Shown here: piece after piece, positions 44,148 to 52,833 of the stretch | Layout of the letters: every line of letters starts with the position of its first letter | Numbering within the stretch: the stretch's first letter is position 1 | DNA from: Halopseudomonas xinjiangensis | GTDB lineage: Bacteria; Pseudomonadota; Gammaproteobacteria; Pseudomonadales; Pseudomonadaceae | Reading direction: 5' to 3' | Assembly: GCF_900104945.1 (NCBI RefSeq) | Contig: NZ_LT629736.1 | Location: 3,189,001 to 3,253,000 of the forward strand | Length of the DNA stretch: 64,000 nucleotides | Translations under genes and position numbers: made by a program | The notes under the pieces: generated by a model | The model's database searches: none | Told to the model about the DNA's origin: nothing | The model's input: only the letters and a program-made list of their open reading frames with translations

Positions 44148-44714
44148 TCAGTTGATGGGCGCGGCAGCCAGGTCCAGGCTGCCTGCCATGCGCTCGGTCA
44201 CATCGAATAATGTGTAGGACAGTGTCAGCCGGCGAATCTCCCCGGGCAGTTCGGGATCGACGATGAAGCGCACCGGCATTTCGATGCGCTCGCCCGGCTG
44301 CAGTACCTGCTGGGTGAAGCAGAAGCATTCGGTCTTGTGGAAGTAGGCTGCGGCCTTGGATGGAGCCACACTGGGAATCGCCTGAGCCACCATCGGTTTG
44401 TCCGTGGGGTTATGCGCCACGAAGAGAATTTCCCGGGTTTCGCCGGGGTGTAGCGATAGCTCTTCGGCCACCGGACCAAAGCTCCACTGCATGCCTTCTG
44501 CATTGGTCGCGACAAACTGCACGCGCAAGGTCCGGGAGGTATCGACCGCGGCCGCCTCGCCGACGTAGGCGGCCTTGTCGGTCTTGCCATTGATGCCGAA
44601 GGCCTGGCACATCACATCGTAGATCGGCACCAGCAGAAAGCCGAAGCCGAACATGCCGACCACCAGCAACAGTAACTTGCTTACCAGCCGCTTGTTGCCC
44701 AGGCCTTCGCTCAT
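44148..44714 (-). CDS. ctaG: cytochrome c oxidase assembly protein CtaG/Cox11
   Basis: A 188-residue Cox11-type protein that delivers copper to the CuB centre of subunit I. One N-terminal membrane helix (about 11-30, 'LLLLVVGMFGFGFLLVPIYD') is followed by a periplasmic Ig-like domain with the copper motif Cys130-Phe-Cys132 in 'KTECFCFTQQ'. 'MCQAFGINGKT' with a further cysteine near the membrane is typical. ATG 44714 is 10 bases downstream of the coxA stop. Confidence 0.93.
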   Translation of the reverse strand: MSEGLGNKRLVSKLLLLVVGMFGFGFLLVPIYDVMCQAFGINGKTDKAAYVGEAAAVDTSRTLRVQFVATNAEGMQWSFGPVAEELSLHPGETREILFVAHNPTDKPMVAQAIPSVAPSKAAAYFHKTECFCFTQQVLQPGERIEMPVRFIVDPELPGEIRRLTLSYTLFDVTERMAGSLDLAAAPIN

Positions 44715-44724
44715 GGCGCGCCTC

Positions 44725-46305
44725 CTACTTCACTTCAGGCGGTGTGGTGAAGGTGTGATACGGCGCCGGCGAAGGAACCGTCCATTCCAGGCCTTCGGCG
44801 CCATCCCACGGCTTGGCTGCAGCTTTCGGTCCGCCGCGGATGCACTTGATCACGATGTAGAGGAACAGCAACTGCGTGGCGCCGAACATGAACGCGCCGA
44901 TCGATGACACCATGTTGAAGTTGGCGAACATCATGTTGTAGTCCGGAATCCGTCGCGGCATGCCGGCCAGCCCGATGAAGTGCATGGGGAAAAAGGCCAG
45001 GTTCATGCCGACGAAGCTCATCCAGAAATGCGTCTTGGCGAGGATTTCGTCGTACATGTGGCCGGTCCACTTGGGTAGCCAGTAGTAGGCCGAGGCGAAG
45101 ATGCCGAAGATTGCTCCAGGTACCAGCACGTAGTGGAAGTGCGCCACCACGAAGTAGGTATCGTGGTACTGGAAGTCTGCCGGAGCGATCGCCAGCATCA
45201 GGCCAGAGAAGCCGCCGATGGTGAACAGGATCACGAAGGCGATCGAGAACAGCATCGGCGCCTCGAAGGTCAGCGACCCGCGCCACATGGTGCTCACCCA
45301 GTTGAACACCTTCACGCCGGTGGGTACGGCGATCAGCATGGTGGCGTACATGAAGAACAGCTCGCCGGTCAGCGGGATGCCGACGGTGAACATGTGGTGC
45401 GCCCAAACCACGAACGACAGGAATGCAATCGCCGCAGTGGCGTAGACCATCGAGGTGTAGCCGAACAGCGGCTTGCGGGCGAAAGCCGGGATGATCATGC
45501 TCACCGCGCCGAACGCCGGCAGGATCATGATGTACACCTCGGGATGACCGAAGAACCAGAATACGTGCTGGAACATTACCGGATCACCGCCGCCAGCAGC
45601 GTTGAAGAAACTGGTACCGAAGTGGATGTCCATCAGCATCATGGTCACCACGCCCGCCAGTACCGGCATCACCGCCACCAGCAGAAACGCGGTGATCAGC
45701 CAGGTCCAGACGAACAGCGGCATCTTCATCAGAGTCATGCCCGGCGCGCGCAGGTTGAGGATGGTCGCGACGATGTTGATCGCGCCCATGATCGAGCTGA
45801 TGCCGGCCAGGTGAATGGCGAAGATGAAGAAGGTAACGCTGGGTGGCGCATAGGTGGTCGACAGCGGCGCGTAGAAGGTCCAGCCGAAGTTCGGGCCGCC
45901 GCCTTCCATCAGCAGCGTCGACGCCAGCAGGCCGAAAGCCGCAGGCAACAGCCAGAAGCTGAAGTTGTTCATCCGCGGCAACGCCATGTCCGGCGCCCCG
46001 ATCATCATCGGGATCATCCAGTTGGCCAGGCCGACGAACGCCGGCATGACCGCGCCGAACACCATGATCAGACCGTGCATGGTGGTCATCTGGTTGAAGA
46101 ATTCCGGCGCTACCAATTGCAGACCGGGTTGGAACAGCTCGGCGCGGATGACCATGGCCATGGTTCCGCCCATCAGGAACATGGCGAAGCTGAACCACAG
46201 GTACATGCTGCCGATGTCCTTGTGGTTGGTGGTCAGTACCCAACGCATCAAGCCTTTTGCCGGACCATGCGCATGGTCGGCGTGATGATCGATCACTGCA
46301 CTCAT
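44725..46305 (-). CDS. ctaD: cytochrome c oxidase subunit I (aa3-type)
   Basis: A 526-residue heme-copper oxidase subunit with about 12 membrane helices. The low-spin heme His is in 'TTMHGLIMVFGA'; the CuB ligands are in 'FGHPEVYIMILPAFG' and 'WAHHMFTVG'; the heme a3 and a ligands are in 'AHFHYVLVPGA'. 'GHPEVY' with the cross-linked His-Tyr and the K-channel Lys region identify an A-family aa3 oxidase. It reduces oxygen to water with proton pumping in the inner membrane. The gap to coxB is 10 bases, so they are co-transcribed. Confidence 0.96.
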   Translation of the reverse strand: MSAVIDHHADHAHGPAKGLMRWVLTTNHKDIGSMYLWFSFAMFLMGGTMAMVIRAELFQPGLQLVAPEFFNQMTTMHGLIMVFGAVMPAFVGLANWMIPMMIGAPDMALPRMNNFSFWLLPAAFGLLASTLLMEGGGPNFGWTFYAPLSTTYAPPSVTFFIFAIHLAGISSIMGAINIVATILNLRAPGMTLMKMPLFVWTWLITAFLLVAVMPVLAGVVTMMLMDIHFGTSFFNAAGGGDPVMFQHVFWFFGHPEVYIMILPAFGAVSMIIPAFARKPLFGYTSMVYATAAIAFLSFVVWAHHMFTVGIPLTGELFFMYATMLIAVPTGVKVFNWVSTMWRGSLTFEAPMLFSIAFVILFTIGGFSGLMLAIAPADFQYHDTYFVVAHFHYVLVPGAIFGIFASAYYWLPKWTGHMYDEILAKTHFWMSFVGMNLAFFPMHFIGLAGMPRRIPDYNMMFANFNMVSSIGAFMFGATQLLFLYIVIKCIRGGPKAAAKPWDGAEGLEWTVPSPAPYHTFTTPPEVK

Positions 46306-46315
46306 GACAGGTCTC

Positions 46316-47440
46316 CTATTGGCCTTCTTTGAATTCGAGGATTTCCAGCGGCGTCACCATCTCGCCGGTATCGTTACCCCAGGCGTTGCGTTCGTAGGTG
46401 ATGACCGCGGCGATGTCGACTTCCGAGAGTTGCTTGCCATAGGCGGCCATGGCGGTGCCGGGCTTGCCGTTGACCACGATGTCGATGTGCGCGGGAATGT
46501 TGGTGGTGGCTATGTCGCTGCCCTTGAGCGCCGGGAACATCGGTGGAATGCCTTCGCCGCCAGGCTGGTGACAGGATGCGCAGGCGTTGGAATAGACGCC
46601 TTCGCCACGCTCGACCAGCTCTTCCAGGGTCCATTCCTTGTCGCGCAGCTCGGCTTCGCGAGCGGCCAGTTCCTTCTTCTCGGCCAGCCAGGTGGCGTAG
46701 TCTTCCTCGCTCTTGACCTCGACCACCACAGGCATGAAGGCGTGGTCACGGCCGCATAGCTCGGTGCACTGGCCACGGTAGATCCCAGGCTCATCGACAC
46801 GGGTCCAGGCTTCGTTGATGAAGCCGGGGATGGCGTCTTTCTTGACCGCCAGATCCGGCACCCACCAGGAGTGGATCACGTCCGAGGCAGTGATCAGGAA
46901 GCGGACTTTCTGACCAGCCGGAATGACCATCGGCTCATCAACCTCAAGCAGGTAGTTTTCACCTTTCTGCATGGTGTTGCCGATGGCGTCTCGCGGGGTG
47001 GACATGGTGCTGAAGAAGCTGATGTCCTCGCCCAGGTAGCGATACTGCCAGCGCCATTGGTAGCCGGTGATCATGATGTCTACATCGGCTTCTTCGGCGT
47101 CGTAGATTTCGATCAGCGTGCGGGTCGCGGGGATGGCCATCCCAACCAGGATGACCAGAGGTATGACGGTCCAGGCAATCTCGACCGAGAGGTTTTCATG
47201 GAACTTGGCGGGCACGGCGCCGCGGGATTTGCGATGCATGACGATCGACCAGAACATCACGCCGAACACCAGTACTCCGATGGCGACGCATATCCAGAAG
47301 ATGGTCATGTGTAAGTCGAATACGGAGTGGCTGACCTCGGTCATCCCCCTGCGCATGTTCACGGTCCAATCGGCACAGGCGGAGCTGCTTAGCCAAAGCA
47401 AAGACAGTCCTGCCGGCCAGGCGCTTGCTTGTCGCAACAT
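46316..47440 (-). CDS. ctaC: cytochrome c oxidase subunit II with fused cytochrome c (caa3 type)
   Basis: A 374-residue subunit II. A signal peptide (1-23) and two membrane helices (about 44-66 and 88-106) precede the periplasmic cupredoxin domain with the CuA ligands His190, Cys225, Cys229, His233 and Met236 in 'GQCTELCGRDHAFM'. A helical linker (about 245-275) leads to a C-terminal cytochrome c domain with CASCH at 287-291 and its Met ligand near 'GTAMAAYGKQL'. This fusion makes the enzyme a caa3-type oxidase. ATG 47440 was chosen as the start of the signal peptide, leaving a 5' leader from the predicted promoter at 47588-47615. Confidence 0.94.
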   Translation of the reverse strand: MLRQASAWPAGLSLLWLSSSACADWTVNMRRGMTEVSHSVFDLHMTIFWICVAIGVLVFGVMFWSIVMHRKSRGAVPAKFHENLSVEIAWTVIPLVILVGMAIPATRTLIEIYDAEEADVDIMITGYQWRWQYRYLGEDISFFSTMSTPRDAIGNTMQKGENYLLEVDEPMVIPAGQKVRFLITASDVIHSWWVPDLAVKKDAIPGFINEAWTRVDEPGIYRGQCTELCGRDHAFMPVVVEVKSEEDYATWLAEKKELAAREAELRDKEWTLEELVERGEGVYSNACASCHQPGGEGIPPMFPALKGSDIATTNIPAHIDIVVNGKPGTAMAAYGKQLSEVDIAAVITYERNAWGNDTGEMVTPLEILEFKEGQ

Positions 47441-47587
47441 TCCCGGTCCCCTTTTATTGTTGTTATCGCTTCCGAAGCGGGGGCAAGCAGGCGTAACCGG
47501 GTTGGTCACGTACGGCTGAGCGGGTAGGGTCGGCCTTTCCGGCCATCTTCCGCGCACAGCAACCCCCAAGCACTCCAGACTGTTCCG

Positions 47588-47615
47588 AGTATAGACCTGC
47601 GAGGCCGCTTGGCAA
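47588..47615 (-). promoter_or_regulatory. sigma-70-like promoter for the ctaC operon
   Basis: On the minus strand TTGCCA (plus 47610-47615), a 16-base spacer and a perfect TATACT (plus 47588-47593). It points toward ctaC. Confidence 0.4.
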
Positions 47616-47751
47616 TGCTTCTGTTGGGTTATTTTTGACCGCTGTCAAGACCTTTTCGGGGCGCGGCGAGCAGCCTGAGACGGCTGCGGAGAGGGTGTTT
47701 TGCTGGCGATGTGAAGCCAATTGGCTGGTTGTGACTCGTCGCTGAGTCACT

Positions 47752-47780
47752 TTGACGGATATGAACCCCTCTGCTAGCTT
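47752..47780 (+). promoter_or_regulatory. sigma-70-like promoter for the hypothetical gene at 47828
   Basis: TTGACG, 17-base spacer, TAGCTT, ending 48 bases before the ATG. The GTGACTC inverted repeat ends one base upstream of the -35. Confidence 0.4.
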
Positions 47781-47827
47781 CAATCCGATCCGATTATCCA
47801 ATCCCACCGCCCCGTCCGGGAGCAAGC

Positions 47828-48472
47828 ATGAATATCACCGGCCTACGCGATCGTGTGCGCCTGGCTCAAGAACATGAGCAAAACGAAACTGCTCTGCGAA
47901 GCTGGCTCGACCAGCGCCTGCCAGAGCTGCACCAGTCGATCGTCGTCGAACGCGATGGCGTCGAGACACTTTTCAATTTCATCCGCTGCTACATCGAGCA
48001 CGTACCGGATGTCCTCGAAGCGGCCGAATCCGTCGCCGAGACGGCAACGCTGCGCACCCAGCTGATGCCGGTGCTGAAGGTGGCTGAAGCGTTCTTTCTG
48101 CATCCGCCGGTATTGCCGGAAGATCACCAGGGCATGCTGGCGCTGCTTGACGAGGCCTATCTCGCCCATCGCCTGGTCGAGGAAGTGAATGATCGCTATG
48201 TGGTGAACGGCGGGGAACAGCTGATTCCCATGGACATCACCCGGGCCAACCTGATCGTGCATCATCTACTCGGTGAGCCGTTTGCCAACGAACTGGATGC
48301 AGCCGTGGACCAGGCCGTGCGCGGGCTGGTGCCGGACAGCCTGTTCAGTTCACCATTGTTTCGGGACTACCAGGCACGTATCGACCCGGCCATGCGCCGC
48401 GAGCTGTGGCAGCAGTGGCCGTGCATGTCCGAGACGCTTGGGGTAGGGATCCGCTGGCGCGGCGGAGTGTAG
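47828..48472 (+). CDS. conserved hypothetical protein (PA0104-like)
   Basis: A 214-residue soluble protein, acidic and mainly helical, with no signal peptide, membrane segment or known active-site motif that I can see. Segments such as 'TLFNFIRCYIEHVPDVLEAAESVAETA' and 'MDITRANLIVHHLLGEPFANELDAAVDQAV' (both quoted in part) suggest a helical bundle. It occupies the place of the conserved hypothetical gene divergent from coxB in P. aeruginosa as I recall it. It is preceded by a candidate promoter and inverted repeat. A link to respiration is suggested only by position. Confidence 0.75.
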   Translation: MNITGLRDRVRLAQEHEQNETALRSWLDQRLPELHQSIVVERDGVETLFNFIRCYIEHVPDVLEAAESVAETATLRTQLMPVLKVAEAFFLHPPVLPEDHQGMLALLDEAYLAHRLVEEVNDRYVVNGGEQLIPMDITRANLIVHHLLGEPFANELDAAVDQAVRGLVPDSLFSSPLFRDYQARIDPAMRRELWQQWPCMSETLGVGIRWRGGV

Positions 48473-48487
48473 CGCCGCGCCAGGCGG

Positions 48488-48751
48488 TCAGGGCTTTTTC
48501 AGCTTGGGATTGGGAAAAAACTGCACCGTCTGCGATGTCGACGGCTGGGCCGGCTTGGCTGTCGTGACGCGCGTGGGGATTTCCCTCGGTACGGAATTGC
48601 CGCGGACGTCCAGCGTATCGGCGAAGCCGCAGGCGATGCACTCGCGATGCGGCACGCCCTCGACTTCGTACATCTTGATGGTGTCCATCGCGCTGCATGC
48701 CGGGCAGACCGCGCCGGCGATGAAGCGCTTGACGATCACGTCCTCGCTCAT
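48488..48751 (-). CDS. YheV-family zinc-ribbon protein (DUF2387)
   Basis: An 87-residue protein with a single zinc ribbon: Cys-Pro-Ala-Cys in 'AGAVCPACSAMDTIKMYE' and Cys-Ile-Ala-Cys-Gly in 'HRECIACGFADTL'. The C-terminal tail is Pro/Thr/Lys-rich and likely flexible. This is the YheV/DUF2387 family, which lies next to prlC in many gammaproteobacteria; its function is unknown. ATG 48751 overlaps the prlC stop by four bases, so the two are co-translated. Confidence 0.85.
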   Translation of the reverse strand: MSEDVIVKRFIAGAVCPACSAMDTIKMYEVEGVPHRECIACGFADTLDVRGNSVPREIPTRVTTAKPAQPSTSQTVQFFPNPKLKKP

Positions 48752-50790
48752 GCCGCTTCCCCGGTCAGGCCGCTATGGCGCAACAGCGCGTCGATCGACG
48801 GCTCGCGTCCGCGGAAAGCGACGAACAGCTCCATGGGCTCGCGGCTGCCGCCCTTGCCAAGGATATGTTCGCGGAACGCACGTCCGGTTTCCGGATTCAG
48901 CACGCCCTCTTCCTCGAACCGCGAAAAGGCGTCTGACGACAGCACTTCGGCCCATTTGTAGCTGTAATAACCTGCCGCATAACCACCGGCGAAGATATGC
49001 GCGAAGCCGTTCTGGAAGCGGTTGAACACCGGGGGGCGAATGACCGATACCTCGTCGCGAACCGCGTCGAGCACCTGTTGCACGCTACGCCCGGAGCGGC
49101 CCTGGGCGTGCAGCTCGAAGTCGAACAGGGAGAACTCCAGCTGACGCAGCATGCCGAGTCCGGACTGGAAATTCTTCGCCGCCAGCATCTTCTCGAGCAA
49201 ATCCTGCGGCAGCGGCTCGCCGGTTTCGAAATGGCCGGAGATCAGCGCCAGCCCTTCGGGCTCCCAGCACCAGTTTTCCATGAACTGGCTGGGCAGCTCG
49301 ACTGCGTCCCAGGCAACGCCGTTGATGCCTGACGCAGCGGAATAGTCGACGCGGGTCAGCAGGTGATGCAAGCCGTGACCGAACTCATGGAACATCGTGG
49401 TCACTTCGTCGTGGGTGAGCAGCGCCGGCTTGCCGCCCACGGCCGGCGTGAAATTGCACACCAAGTAGGCGACCGGCGTCTGCACCGCACCACCGGCCAG
49501 GCGGCGGCGATCGCGGAATCCGTCCATCCAGGCCCCGCCGCGCTTGTTGCTGCGCGCATACAGATCAAGGAAGAACCGTCCAATCACCTGGTCGTCTTCG
49601 ATGACTTCGAACAGTCGGGCGTCAGGATGCCAGCGATCGAACTCGTTGATCTCGCGCATCTGCACACCGTACAGCCGCTCCGCAACCGTGAACATGCCAT
49701 CCAATACGCGGTTGACCGGGAAATACGGGCGCAGCGCTTCCTGAGAAATCGCGTAGCGATGCTGGCGCAGCTTCTCGCTGTAGTAGCCGACATCCCAGGT
49801 CTGCAGGTCTTCGCAGCCGTGCTCGGCGGCGTACTCGCGCAGCGCCTGGAGGTCGGCTTCGGCGAAAGGTTTGCTGCGCGAGGCGAGGTCGCGCAGGAAG
49901 CCCAATACCTGGTTGGTGCTTTCCGCCATCTTGGTGGCGAGCGACAACTCGGCGTAATTGGCATATCCGAGCAGCTCGGACAGCTCAAGACGTAGCGCGA
50001 GGATCTCGTCGATCAGCGGGCCGTTGTCGAACTCGCCGGCGTTCGGACCCTGATCCGAGGCGCGGGTCGAATAGGCCGTGTACAGCTCCTCTCGCAAAGC
50101 GCGATCGTCTGCGTAGGTCATCACGGCGTAATAGCTGGGGAATTCCAGCGTGATCAAACAGCCTTCCAGGCCCTTGGCTTCGGCGGCCTGACGCGCCTGA
50201 TCGAGTGCCGATTCAGGTAGGCCAGTCAGCACGTTTTGGTCGGTGACATGCTTGGTCCAGGCCTGGGTAGCATCCATCACCTGGTTGGAAAACTTGCTCT
50301 GCAGCTCCGACAGGCGCATCTGCAGTTCGCCGTAGCGCTTCTGCTGGGCCGGCGGCAGTGCGATGCCGGACAGGCGGAAGTCGCGCAGCGCCTTGTTGAT
50401 GATCATCTGCTGGGTGGCGTCGAGCTGGGCAAAACGATCGCTTTCGGACAGCTGCGTGTAGGCTTCGAACAACGCCTGATTCTGACCCAGTTCGGTGAAA
50501 AATTCGCTCAGCAGCGGCAGGCAACTGTTGTATGCATCGCGCAATTCGGGCGTGTTTACCACAGAGTTCATGTGGCCTACCGGGGACCAGGCGCGCGATA
50601 GCCGCTCTCCGGTCTCGTCGAGCGGCTCCATCAGATCTTCCCAGGTCCACTCGGTCGGCGACGTGGCGAGCAGCGCATGAATCTGCGCGCGATTGTCCGC
50701 CAGGATCTGCTCGATGGCCGGCTTGACGTGCTCGGCGCGAATCGCGCTGAACGGCGGCAGGTCATAGTCTTGCAGCAGCGGGTTCGACAT
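48748..50790 (-). CDS. prlC: oligopeptidase A (M3 family)
   Basis: A 680-residue cytosolic zinc metallopeptidase that degrades short peptides, including cleaved signal peptides. The zinc motif HEFGH begins at about residue 468 in 'TMFHEFGHGLHHLLTR', and the third ligand Glu is in 'ELPSQFMENWCWEPEGL'. N-terminal 'NPLLQDYDLPPFSAIRAEHVKPAIE' (in part) is the prlC type rather than dipeptidyl carboxypeptidase. ATG 50790 begins at the conserved start. It heads the prlC-yheV pair and diverges from the gamma-carbonic anhydrase-like gene. Confidence 0.95.
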   Translation of the reverse strand: MSNPLLQDYDLPPFSAIRAEHVKPAIEQILADNRAQIHALLATSPTEWTWEDLMEPLDETGERLSRAWSPVGHMNSVVNTPELRDAYNSCLPLLSEFFTELGQNQALFEAYTQLSESDRFAQLDATQQMIINKALRDFRLSGIALPPAQQKRYGELQMRLSELQSKFSNQVMDATQAWTKHVTDQNVLTGLPESALDQARQAAEAKGLEGCLITLEFPSYYAVMTYADDRALREELYTAYSTRASDQGPNAGEFDNGPLIDEILALRLELSELLGYANYAELSLATKMAESTNQVLGFLRDLASRSKPFAEADLQALREYAAEHGCEDLQTWDVGYYSEKLRQHRYAISQEALRPYFPVNRVLDGMFTVAERLYGVQMREINEFDRWHPDARLFEVIEDDQVIGRFFLDLYARSNKRGGAWMDGFRDRRRLAGGAVQTPVAYLVCNFTPAVGGKPALLTHDEVTTMFHEFGHGLHHLLTRVDYSAASGINGVAWDAVELPSQFMENWCWEPEGLALISGHFETGEPLPQDLLEKMLAAKNFQSGLGMLRQLEFSLFDFELHAQGRSGRSVQQVLDAVRDEVSVIRPPVFNRFQNGFAHIFAGGYAAGYYSYKWAEVLSSDAFSRFEEEGVLNPETGRAFREHILGKGGSREPMELFVAFRGREPSIDALLRHSGLTGEAA

Positions 50791-50913
50791 GGTGTACGGT
50801 ATCCTGATTCGTAGTGACTGGTTTCACGTGCCATCTTATTGAATACGGGCGTGTTTGGCACGGCTACTGGTTTTATTCAATCGAGCTCAGAGTTTCGCTA
50901 AATGAGGTGACGC

Positions 50914-51456
50914 ATGCATATACGATCCTTCGCTGACAAAACGCCGCAGCTGGGCCGCGCCGTGTTCGTCGACCCATCGGCCGTGGTGCTGGGCGACGTG
51001 GTGCTGGGCGATGATTGTTCTGTATGGCCGGCGGCGGTGATCCGTGGCGACATGCATCGCATCCGCATCGGCAATCGGACCAGCGTGCAGGACGGCAGCG
51101 TTCTCCACATAACCCATGCCGGACCTTACAACCCGGACGGTTATCCGTTGCTCATTGGTGATGATGTGACTATCGGCCACAAGGTTTTGTTGCACGGTTG
51201 CACACTTGGCAGCCGCATCCTCGTCGGCATGGGCAGTATCGTCATGGATGGTGCGGTCATCGAGGACGATGTCATCCTCGGCGCCGGGAGCCTGGTACCG
51301 GCCAACAAGACGCTGGAGTCGGGCCATCTGTACATGGGCAGTCCCGCCCGACAGGTCCGTCCGCTGTCCGAGAAAGAGCTATCCTTCTTCACCTACACCG
51401 CCGGCAATTATGTGCGTCTCAAGGACCAGCACCTGCAGCAGGAGTGGGCTGGCTGA
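50914..51456 (+). CDS. gamma-carbonic anhydrase-like hexapeptide protein (YrdA)
   Basis: A 180-residue left-handed beta-helix protein. The hexapeptide repeats include 'VFVDPSAVVLGDVVLGDDCSVWPAAVIRGDMH' (in part) and 'IGDDVTIGHKVLLHGCTLGSRILVGMGSIV'. The metal histidines of the gamma family occur in 'HITHAG' and 'GHKVLLHGC' (His-x4-His). YrdA-type members bind zinc but activity as a carbonic anhydrase is not assured. Members sit beside prlC in Pseudomonas (PA0066/PA0067 as I recall). ATG 50914 has GAGG 6 bases upstream. Confidence 0.88.
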   Translation: MHIRSFADKTPQLGRAVFVDPSAVVLGDVVLGDDCSVWPAAVIRGDMHRIRIGNRTSVQDGSVLHITHAGPYNPDGYPLLIGDDVTIGHKVLLHGCTLGSRILVGMGSIVMDGAVIEDDVILGAGSLVPANKTLESGHLYMGSPARQVRPLSEKELSFFTYTAGNYVRLKDQHLQQEWAG

Positions 51457-51604
51457 TTGCAGCCGGTGTTTCGCTCGGCCTGCTGCCTGATGATCAGGCC
51501 CGTGAATAGTCCCGGGTCAGGTCTGGATTAGTCGACGCCCTGGTTTACCATCGAAACAGTCGGGGTGATCCCCGTCCTGTCTACCAACCAATCGCGAGGG
51601 AAAC

Positions 51605-52630
51605 ATGTCTGCCCATACCAACCGCAAGATCGTACTCAACCAACGCCCGCAGGGCGAAATCCAGGAGGGCGATCTGCTCCTGAAGGAAGAGCCGGTACGT
51701 GACATCAGGGACGGCGAGGTGCTGGTCCAGACGTTGTGGCTGTCGCTGGACCCCTACATGCGTCCACGTATGAACGACAGCAAGGGCTACATGGATCCCA
51801 TCGGCATCGGTGAGCCGATCGTTGGCGAAAGTGTGGCCCGCGTGATTGAGTCCAAGTCGGACAAGTATCAGGTGGGCGATATCGTCACCTGCTACTCGGG
51901 CTGGCAGGAGTACTGCAGCTTCCCGGGCGATGCGCCGATGGTCTACAAGGTCGACGCTGGTAGCGTTCCGCTGCAGGCGTACCTGGGTGTGGCTGGCATG
52001 CCGGGCCGTACCGGATATTGCGGGCTGATGTATGTCGGCAAGCCCAAGGCTGGCGAAACCGTCGTGGTCTCGGCGGCGTCGGGTCCGGTGGGTACCGTTG
52101 TCGGCCAGACCGCCAAGCAGCAAGGCTGTCGTGTTGTAGGCGTGGCCGGTGGCGAAGAAAAGTGCCGTTTCGTGGTCGAGGAGCTGGGCTTCGATGCCTG
52201 CGTCGATTACAAGGCCGGCAATCTGGAAGCGGATCTCAAGGCCGCCTGCCCGGACGGCATCGACGTATACTTCGAGAACGTCGGCGGCGAAGTGACCCGT
52301 GCGGTTGCCAAGCTGTTGAACAAGGGCTCACGCGTGCCAATCTGCGGCTACGTTTCAGCCTACAACGCTGAAGACGCCAGCAAGGTCGAAACTCCGTTCC
52401 ACGTGTTTGGCGCCATGGGCGAGAACAAACCGGAGCATCGGTTCTTCCTGGTCACCGAATGGCAGGACAAGCATCAGGAAATCACCAAGCTGCTGGCCGA
52501 CCAGGTCGCTTCGGGCAAGCTGAAGTATCGCGAGACAGTTGCCGAGGGTCTGGAGAACGCCCCTGAGGCATTCAAAGGGATGCTCAAGGGCAAGAACTTC
52601 GGCAAGCAGCTGGTGCATATCGCTGATTGA
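51605..52630 (+). CDS. NADP-dependent zinc-less medium-chain reductase (CurA-like)
   Basis: A 341-residue MDR-superfamily oxidoreductase of the leukotriene B4 dehydrogenase/CurA group. It contains 'NRKIVLNQRPQGEIQEGDLLLKE' at the start (in part), 'TLWLSLDPYMRPRMND', the nucleotide-binding 'VVSAASGPVGTVVGQTAKQQG' (in part) and 'DVYFENVGGEVTRAV'. No zinc-ligand cysteines are present. Such enzymes reduce the carbon-carbon double bond of enones such as curcumin or 2-alkenals using NADPH. ATG 51605 has GAGGG upstream at a spacing of 7. It is a single gene, with a REP cluster after it. Confidence 0.9.
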   Translation: MSAHTNRKIVLNQRPQGEIQEGDLLLKEEPVRDIRDGEVLVQTLWLSLDPYMRPRMNDSKGYMDPIGIGEPIVGESVARVIESKSDKYQVGDIVTCYSGWQEYCSFPGDAPMVYKVDAGSVPLQAYLGVAGMPGRTGYCGLMYVGKPKAGETVVVSAASGPVGTVVGQTAKQQGCRVVGVAGGEEKCRFVVEELGFDACVDYKAGNLEADLKAACPDGIDVYFENVGGEVTRAVAKLLNKGSRVPICGYVSAYNAEDASKVETPFHVFGAMGENKPEHRFFLVTEWQDKHQEITKLLADQVASGKLKYRETVAEGLENAPEAFKGMLKGKNFGKQLVHIAD

Positions 52631-52671
52631 GCTGACGGCGCGTCCCTGCGGGAGCACTCTCGTGTTACCCC

Positions 52672-52783
52672 GTGGGAGCGCACCTGGGCGCGATAGCTGA
52701 GCCAGACCGACAGCCTATTGCGGCCAGCTCAGCGCGAATAGCGGGACCGTGCAGTCTTCATCGCGGTCATGCCCGCTCCTACC
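52672..52783. repeat. pair of inverted REP elements (BIME-like)
   Basis: GTGGGAGCGCACCTGGGCGC + GATAGC (52672-52697) and, inverted, the reverse complement of 52761-52783, which reads GGTAGGAGCGGGCATGACCG + CGA. Both fit the Pseudomonas REP head (G-GGAGCG) and tail (CGCGA). The 12-base core GCGCACCTGGGC recurs at 52805-52816, possibly a third decayed copy. They lie between two convergent genes, the usual REP location. Confidence 0.6.
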
Positions 52784-52833
52784 AAAACCGTGCCCAAGGA
52801 CGAAGCGCACCTGGGCACGACGGCGGAGTCTCG

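Larger units (their letters stand above)
47441..47827. other. 387-base divergent intergenic region before the oxidase operon
   Basis: No gene is visible. It holds candidate promoters for both sides (separate entries) and a perfect inverted repeat GTGACTC-N6-GAGTCAC at 47731-47750, directly upstream of the plus-strand -35 box, which could be an operator. The leftward leader before ctaC is about 140 bases long. Confidence 0.5.

Noticed and set aside
45133-46332. A 399-codon plus-strand frame opposite cytochrome oxidase subunit I
   Set aside because: Composition is extremely His/Arg/Gln-rich, as expected from the complement of a membrane protein gene; no domain is visible.
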